Origin: Budorcas taxicolor
Lineage: Eukaryota; Chordata; Mammalia; Artiodactyla; Bovidae
Direction: 5' to 3'
Assembly: GCF_023091745.1 (NCBI RefSeq)
Contig: NC_068910.1
Coordinates: 7,166,272-7,230,271 of the forward strand
Length of the DNA: 64,000 bases
The notes under the pieces were generated by a model that searched no databases, was not told the DNA's origin, and was given only the letters and a program-made list of their open reading frames with translations. Shown piece after piece: positions 57,635 through 64,000 of the stretch (its first letter is position 1; every line of letters starts with the position of its first letter). The position numbers and the translations under genes are program-made.

Positions 57635-60600
57635 ACTGTCAATGTCATAGTGTTTATTTAAATCCTGAGATTAAAAATAAGACATTCCCAAATGGTGCAG
57701 CAGATGCTATACGGACTATGTTTTGGGATACAAAAGTTCCTCACCCCCACTGGGCAGGTGGAGAGTTGGCATTTGATGTGCTTCTGGTAATTCTTTGGCA
57801 GATAAAAAAGTTAGGTTCTCAGACTCACTACCCCGTAAGGCCGCGAGCATTGAGGATTGGTCTATTAAAGTGCAATTCTGATTTGGAAGCCACCCAACTG
57901 AGGCTTCACTGTTGCTCTGCAGCCATGGGGGGACAGGAGCATCTCTGGACAGCCCTTGTCCTCAGGTTCTGAGAAGTCTTTTTGTCAGAAATGCCTCCTC
58001 AAATTTAAAGATGTACTGTTATTTTGAAAAAGTGCTTAAGAGAGAAAAGGCATTATTAACTGTCTTTGTTTCCTTGGAAGCACCACAACAGAGAAAAATT
58101 CACCCAGGGTTCCACTGAGAAGAACCTTTTGGGTAAGTGTTTTGTAAACGTAGATGGCTGGCTCTACATTCTCTGTGCTGGGTGACCCTTGATTCTGAGC
58201 GTTGCAGAGGGTAGCTCTGCCCTCATTCTCAACACCTCTGAGCTGAGGTTGGGATTCTCCAAGGTGGAGTCACCAAGATGGGCTTCTAAAACTGAAACTC
58301 CTATAAAAACGTATGGTGGACAGCTAACCAGAATGATAAAACACAGACTCTGAGATTTCATCCCCAAATGGGGATTTCTTTTCAGATGAGTCTGGAACGG
58401 CTTCACCACTGAAGGTGAGTGACAACTGAAAATAATTTTAAAAAACCATCTCCTTTATCTCTGATTTATCTAGTGTGGCTGTGCATTCATACTTTTCAGA
58501 CCCGATGTAGTGTTTCAGTTCCAGATTCCTGTTTGAGAATTTCCTTGCCTGCTCTTGGTCCAGCGGATGTGGAGTAGGTGGGCTCCAGCCAGAAGTGCTC
58601 TGCAGGGGCTACGCTTTCTCCCAAACATGCTTGCTGGCGATGGATGAGGGTGCCTGACAGAGGCCGTGTTCCCGGGCGAGGGTGATCAGTGGCTTCCAAG
58701 GCATTGGTGAGCAAGGCGGCTGGTACTAATCAATACTAAACAGCAAGTTATTCAGAGAGCTTGGCCAGCCCCCAAAGAGGCTGCTGGGGGATTTTTCTTT
58801 TTTTTTTAAGATAGTGATCTGGGATCCCAAGAATGTTTCCTACTTGTTGACTTTTAGTGTTAATTCAGTCTACTGGCTGGGGCCACCACTTTCAATAGCT
58901 GTTTTTCATTATTGTTTGCAGTAAAAAGAATACCTCAACCCCCAAACTTCAGTAAAGTTGGGGACTTGTTTAAAATAAGAAAGCAGTTTATACAAGCCAT
59001 ACTTAAATATGCCAAGATGAACTCTAGCTGCACATCAAACCCGAGCTCCCACAGCAAACTAACGAAGAACAAGAGTCCATTCAGCACAAAAAAATAACTG
59101 CGCTGCAGCGGCAGGGTGGGGCCGCGCTGGGCAGGCGAAGGCTTTTGCGCTCACTGCCATCACTGTCTGCAGCGCTGGCACAAGGGGCCCGCGGGCTCCT
59201 GCAGCAGTGCCTCTGGGTTGGCTTCACAAGAGCCACGGGATTTTTTTAAGCTGCAGTTGGTCCCCTGCTGGGTCGTGTCACAGAGGTTCAGAACAAGCCT
59301 CAGATGGAATGTTTCAGGCCTTCGGCAGGAAACACATCAGCTACTCGAGAAATGCAGATTCGAGCTGCAGGTGATAGTGGTGAGATGAGGGCCAAGAGGG
59401 CCGCCTGCTTGGCCATGTCTCCAGGGTATCCTGGGAAAGCTAAGCACTCAAACCGAGATTCCAGATGCTTCAGGGTCTTTTGTTTCTCTCAAGTGGTGAG
59501 CCAGCTACATCTGGTTATCCTCTTCAAGGGGGAGATGGATTTAAAGGCAGGGTAGTTTGCTTTCAAGCAGTGCGGCACCCTGTAAGGACAAGCATTAAGT
59601 CTAGGAAGTCTCTGGGCGCCTGGCCATTTCTGTTTTGGTGCTAAGCACCATCAAGACCTTGCTCAATGAGATGCTAGAGACTCTCGGCTTTCTGCCACAG
59701 GCGGCTGCTCCCAGGAAAGAGCGCATGAGAGGGCCAGCTCTTTTCTGGAAGGTTCTGTTCACCATGTCTCAAGCCCCACTTAAAGTGCCTGGAAGTGCCT
59801 ATGTCTCCTGTTTAAATGGAAGTTCTGAGTCCACTGCTAAAGTCATTTCCTCTTACCTCTGCTGGCGCCTGGGGGGTATGGGGTCTGAACTGAACCTGGC
59901 CAAGGATTCTTGACCCATTCGTCAGTTCCCAAAACCAGTCAGATCAGGCTCGTGAATGATGAGATGAAGCTTCGATGTGGTGTGACTCGGCTTAGTCACC
60001 GGGCCAGCTGAAGGGCTGGCGGGGTATTCGGACCCGCAGTCGCCTTGCCAGATACCCTCTCCCCTGACCACAGCTAAGGTGGGCTGCTTGGTCAGATCTC
60101 TGCTCACTGCGGAAGGACCTGGGTCCCAAGTGCCCTGTGAACAGGGCACAGAGAGGCCGTCAAAGGTGAGCTCTCTGTGGTGGGAGAAAAGGGCCACAGA
60201 GAACAGGAAGATCATCTGCTTCTTGTCCCGGAAAAGGACAGAGGATTCATTTGCTCCCAGGTGTCAGCTGCAGGCTGAGCAGCAGGAAGTGGGCAAAAGG
60301 GGTGCGGGGAACCTAGGCAGGTGGGGAGGAGGGACCGAGAGGTGAGCAAAGAGCCGATTCATGAATTATGCCCGTTTATACTTGAGTTAGCAAAGACTTC
60401 TCTTAAGAAGCCCTCGACTTCTAAAAGTGGTTCCTACCCTGACTATGATCATTAGTAAACGTATCTGCAGAAGCTCTTGTCAATATAAACAAAGACAGGC
60501 TGAGAAGTGAGCCCCACAGGCTGATGTGTCCAGCCTTTTGGTCATGGTGTGGATGTTACCCAGCATCTGGGCTCTGGCCATCTGGACGTAGATTGCACTG

Positions 60601-61350
60601 CAGGCCCTCAATAGGTGGGTTCTGTTTCCTGGATTAGCTTCACTTCTGATTCTTAGGGTCGTATTTTGAGCTGTTGAGAGGCCCAGCTGAGGGGAGGGCT
60701 TTGCTCTAGGACAGACTTGCCCAGATAGAAGGGCCAGGAGAAAAGTGCAGCTGGCGGCCCCTCTGAGCAGCCCTGCACTCCCCGGGCAGGAGGGGACAGG
60801 AGCATGATGGAGGAAGCTGGATGGGATCTCAGGCGGGCCCCTAGGTGCCCTGACGTCCTTTCCCAGGGAGGACTCGAGGGCCCCACAGGGTCTGGCCAGG
60901 CCTTCCAGCTCATGGTCACCTGTGATGCCTGGCTGGGCACAGGGGGGCTGTGTCTCTCCACGGGCGGAAGTCGGGACCCTTCTGACCCAGGAAACTCTTC
61001 ACAGGAGGCCTGGAGCCAACTGCGCCCCCCTGGAGAGGCCAATGATCTCCTGAGTGTTTAAACCTTTGGCATAGCATCCCTCCGGGTGTGAGGACAGTGG
61101 AAAACGTCACTTGAGCCCTTACGAGCCATGGGCTAAGAGTGGTGTGCAGCGCTGAGTACACGGCACTCGGAGCAACGCGGCTCTGATGAGCAGCCAAGGG
61201 GCCATCTCCTAAAGTTGCATAGTGGATACTGATAGCTTCAGAGCAGCTATTTTTTGTTTTCTGGGTTTTTTAGGTGCTTTACGTGACAAGTGAGGAGGAG
61301 TAGTGTTTCCTGTGGGTAATGTGAAACTAGCAAAATCCAGGTACTTGAGG
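57635..61350 (-). other. FYCO1: FYCO1 3' UTR
   Basis: The stretch has no repeats that I recognise, no convincing open frame and no splice sites, and it follows directly from the TAA at 61351. An AATAAA on the - strand (+ strand TTTATT at 57653-57658) lies about 3.7 kb from the stop. From memory this is about the 3' UTR length of mammalian FYCO1 mRNAs. The cleavage point is estimated at 15-20 bases past the signal. The exact end is an inference. Confidence 0.65.
57653..57658 (-). other. FYCO1: Likely FYCO1 poly(A) signal AATAAA
   Basis: A canonical AATAAA hexamer on the - strand, followed within about 20 bases by a CA dinucleotide. Its position fits the expected transcript length. Confidence 0.6.
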
Positions 61351-61557
<207 letters not shown>

Positions 61558-62999
61558 TCACAGACTGCGTGGACTCTTCCGGGCCCCCTCACCCCCATTT
61601 CCTGACTCTCTAGCAGAGATATCTTCCTGCAAAAGGATCTTAGGACACCTCCATGGACTGTCCTGGGCTTGGGTGCAGAAACGCCCATTCAGTCCCACAC
61701 TGTGAAGCACCCCTCCTTCCCTTGCTGCTCTGAAGGGGCCCTGGGGTGGGGGTGTCTCAGGGGTCTCGGCGGTCTGGGCTGCCCTGGGGAAGTGGGTGGC
61801 GCAGGCGTGGAGGGGACACACACAGTGGAGGCGAGCCTGGATCTCATTCTGACTGGACATCTGGATCTCTTCCGCTGTCGTGCTTTGAAAACCTTGACTA
61901 GGCCCTGAGATGACGTCAGTGGCGAGGGCCGCAGTGTGTCTCAGCACCACGGCCGCTCCTACTGCCGACTGCAAAGCTGGTCTGGGGCTGCCTCTGCCCT
62001 CAACACGCTGCTCCCAGCCTCTCCGTCAACGTGCGGTGGGGCTCAGGGAGGTAGTAAAAATGCTGGCTGCCACTGCAGAGGAAAGCGGGGTTCCACTAAA
62101 GCCCAGAGGGGAGAGAGTGCTGGGCTGGCCTCCACCCCACCTCCTGACCGCTGCCCTGAGGGGCTGAGGCCCATGCCCGGTCTGACCAGCTTTCTGGACA
62201 TGCAGAGCCCATGCCCAAGAATCCTGCTAACGCAGGGTGTGTTCATGTTCCTGGGGGAAGGGCGCGGGAGGGAAAGGCGGGGAGCCCACTCTTCCAAGCT
62301 CTCCCTTGGTGGATGCCCATGGCCACACGCCCTGGGAGTTCAAGGCCCTGAGGTGGTGAGAGGGTGCACTCCAGCTTTCACCGACAGGTGGCACCCCAGC
62401 TTCTCACCTACTTGATAGCTATTAAGTTACTGTGCTTAAAGCCCAGCAGGCTGGCAAGGGCACCCATGGGGAGGGATGTGGCCGCTAGCTCAGGGCCCCG
62501 CTCATAGAGGATGTGGCTGGATGCTGATCAGACAGGTCTTATGAATGAAGCGAGCCCCTACTAAGGGCTTACGCTGAAGCCAGAATAGGGACAGGTGCCC
62601 AGCAGCCTTCACTGCAGCACATCTCCATGAAGCAGGGCCCTGGCTCGAGGCAGATGCTCAACCAGCGTTGGTCCGCTGTCCTGCTTCCTTTCTTGGCTGC
62701 CCCTCCAGCCTCATCTCCATTCACCCCCATCCTCCTGACCCCTCAACCTTGCACTCACTCCTGGACCTGCACCTGGAGTTCTGAAGTCGTGCTCCCCAGA
62801 GATGGGACCTGCTGCTCACTCCCTGGACAAGGGGGCCCAGGGGCCTGGCCTCACAGCTCCAGTCCTGGTTAGCTCTGGGCCTCATCACTTCACTTCTCTC
62901 TCATCCATCTATTCACCCATCCGCCCAACCCTTCCACTGTATTTGCTGAGCTCTTCTCTGGCCTGGGCAGAGGGCATCAGGACGGCAGAAGCAGAAGAG

Positions 63000-63240
63000 C
63001 ATCCCGGGTAAGAGCCCAGAGCCTCGAGCCAGGCCACCTGGGTTCAAATCCAGCCCCACCACCAGCTGTGTGATTGGGAGTGCCCCTCTTCTAGGTCCTC
63101 AGTCCCTTAGCAGTAACACGAGGAGAAAGACAGTCCCTATTGCACGGGGCTGCTGTGGGGCTGAAGGCAGTAGTATTAATAAGAGCAGAGGGCAGAGAAC
63201 ACGCTTAACCCGTGGTAAGACTCAGCAAGTATCAGGCTGT
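63000..63240 (+). repeat. MIR-type SINE (ancient)
   Basis: Contains the recognisable MIR core: a 'cctgggttcaaatcc' tRNA B-box-like element, then 'agctgtgtgattgggag', a 'cctcagt' block, and a 3' part with 'attgcac', 'gggctgctgtgggg' and an ending 'cagcaagta'. It lies in a FYCO1 intron in antisense orientation to that gene. Confidence 0.7.
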
Positions 63241-63412
63241 GTGCTACACGCGCTACAACGGGCACTGGGACACCAGAGGATAGGTCTAAAATGAATGAAC
63301 CACCGATAATCAGGGACTGATAATTAAACAACTGCTTTTACACGTCCACCTCTGTCCTTGAGGCGGGGTGCCGGGTGGGTTCATCCGGACGCTGACTGAG
63401 GAGGCGGCCTAC

Positions 63413-63522
63413 CTGGAAAAGGTGTTGTCGAAGATGAGTAGGTAGATGCCTGGTGTGCGGACCTTGAGCTGGCCCTGGATGTTCTCCTTGTGGGAATTGC
63501 AGCGGGTGGTGGGAATGAGCAC
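63413..63522 (-). CDS. FYCO1: FYCO1 penultimate exon (GOLD domain)
   Basis: On the - strand the acceptor CTCCCAG ends just above 63522 and the donor GTAGGC begins at 63412. The 110-bp exon reads from VLIPTTRCNSHKENIQ through LKVRTPGIY to LLIFDNTFS, followed by two bases of a split Arg codon. The pattern of a beta strand, then PGIY and LxFDNxFS, is the hallmark of GOLD (Golgi dynamics) domains. Here it matches the FYCO1 C-terminus. Phase 0 in and phase 2 out agree with both neighbouring exons. Confidence 0.93.
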
Positions 63523-63718
63523 CTGGGAGGACAGGCAGATGGGAAAAGTGTCACAGAAGCGGAGAGGGCACCACAGAGCCTCTGGGCAGACTCTTCATTT
63601 GGGGAAGGAAACTGAGGCCCAGGGAGGCTGAATGCCTCGTGAGGTCACAGCTGAGCCTCATCAGCCCCCATGTCTGGGGGGTGTCCTCCCACATGCCCTG
63701 GGTTTGTCAATAACTTAC

Positions 63719-63776
63719 AATGGGGCGGGGACCAGTGTAGACATGAGTTTCGCCAAAATCACGATAGGTCAGCATC
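63719..63776 (-). CDS. FYCO1: FYCO1 antepenultimate exon of this window (GOLD domain part)
   Basis: Read on the - strand, an acceptor TTTCAG precedes 63776 and a donor GTAAGT starts at 63718. The 58-bp exon begins with the last base of a split codon and reads MLTYRDFGETHVYTGPRPI, ending in phase 0. It joins in frame to the next exon, which starts VLIPTTRC. The peptide belongs to the C-terminal GOLD domain of FYCO1 (FYVE and coiled-coil domain autophagy adaptor 1), known from established family knowledge as a large Rab7-, LC3- and PI3P-binding adaptor for kinesin-driven movement of autophagosomes and late endosomes. The RUN, coiled-coil, FYVE and LIR regions would lie at higher coordinates, outside the window. 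Confidence 0.85.
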
Positions 63777-64000
63777 CTGAAAGAATGGTCCCCCCAGCCC
63801 CCTCTGACCATGGCCAGCGCCAGAACGCTCTACTCTCCAGAGAAGCAGCTTCTTCCTGGCTTCGGGAAGCAGAGGCTTACTCCAGGTGGAATCCTGCCTG
63901 GCCCTTTCCTGTTGGTGCTGGTGCTGCTGCCCTCGGGGTGTCAGAGACGGGCCCAGCCCTCCATCCACGTCTCTTGGGCACTCTGTGAAGCTTCTGGGCC

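Overview
The window is nuclear DNA from a ruminant, almost certainly a bovid (cattle, sheep, goat or a relative). It is full of ruminant-type repeats: tRNA-Glu-headed Bov-tA/Bov-A2 SINEs, BovB (RTE-type) LINE fragments, cetartiodactyl CHR-type SINEs and artiodactyl L1 3' ends. The host genes are intron-containing and match the chemokine-receptor block that is syntenic with human 3p21.31. The exact species cannot be settled from the sequence alone.

Layout: positions 1 to about 38.2 kb hold no recognisable protein-coding exon. This part is intergenic DNA and the 5' side of CCR9, built of unique sequence broken by SINEs, L1 pieces and BovB copies (main BovB copies at 9.9-10.6, 17.05-18.8 and 29.9-30.9 kb). 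CCR9 lies on the + strand. A 45-bp exon at 38289-38333 carries the first seven codons, a 6.5-kb intron follows, and the main exon from 44851 to the stop at 45933 encodes the seven-transmembrane body, giving a deduced 367-residue receptor. The noncoding first exon expected from other mammals was not identified. From about 46 to 57.6 kb the DNA is the CCR9 3' flank plus repeats. From the - strand, the last three coding exons of FYCO1 (63719-63776, 63413-63522, 61351-61426) encode the end of its GOLD domain. A long 3' UTR follows, running down to a poly(A) signal near 57.65 kb. CCR9 and FYCO1 are therefore convergent, tail to tail.

The two genes share no operon-like relationship. CCR9 is the CCL25 receptor for gut and thymus homing of lymphocytes. 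FYCO1 is an adaptor linking Rab7/LC3/PI3P-positive vesicles to kinesin. They are neighbours by conserved synteny.

The most interesting observations are these: the CCR9 start codon sits in a seven-codon microexon, and the internal methionine used by the short human isoform is replaced by proline; a possible extra N-glycosylation sequon lies in CCR9 extracellular loop 2; an imperfect inverted repeat of about 155 bp per arm lies at 27.17-27.88 kb; and a diverged direct repeat pair lies in the CCR9 3' flank. I found no sign of an undescribed multi-gene system. The long open frames outside CCR9 are either BovB reverse transcriptase remnants, repeat-derived, or chance frames in GC-rich DNA.
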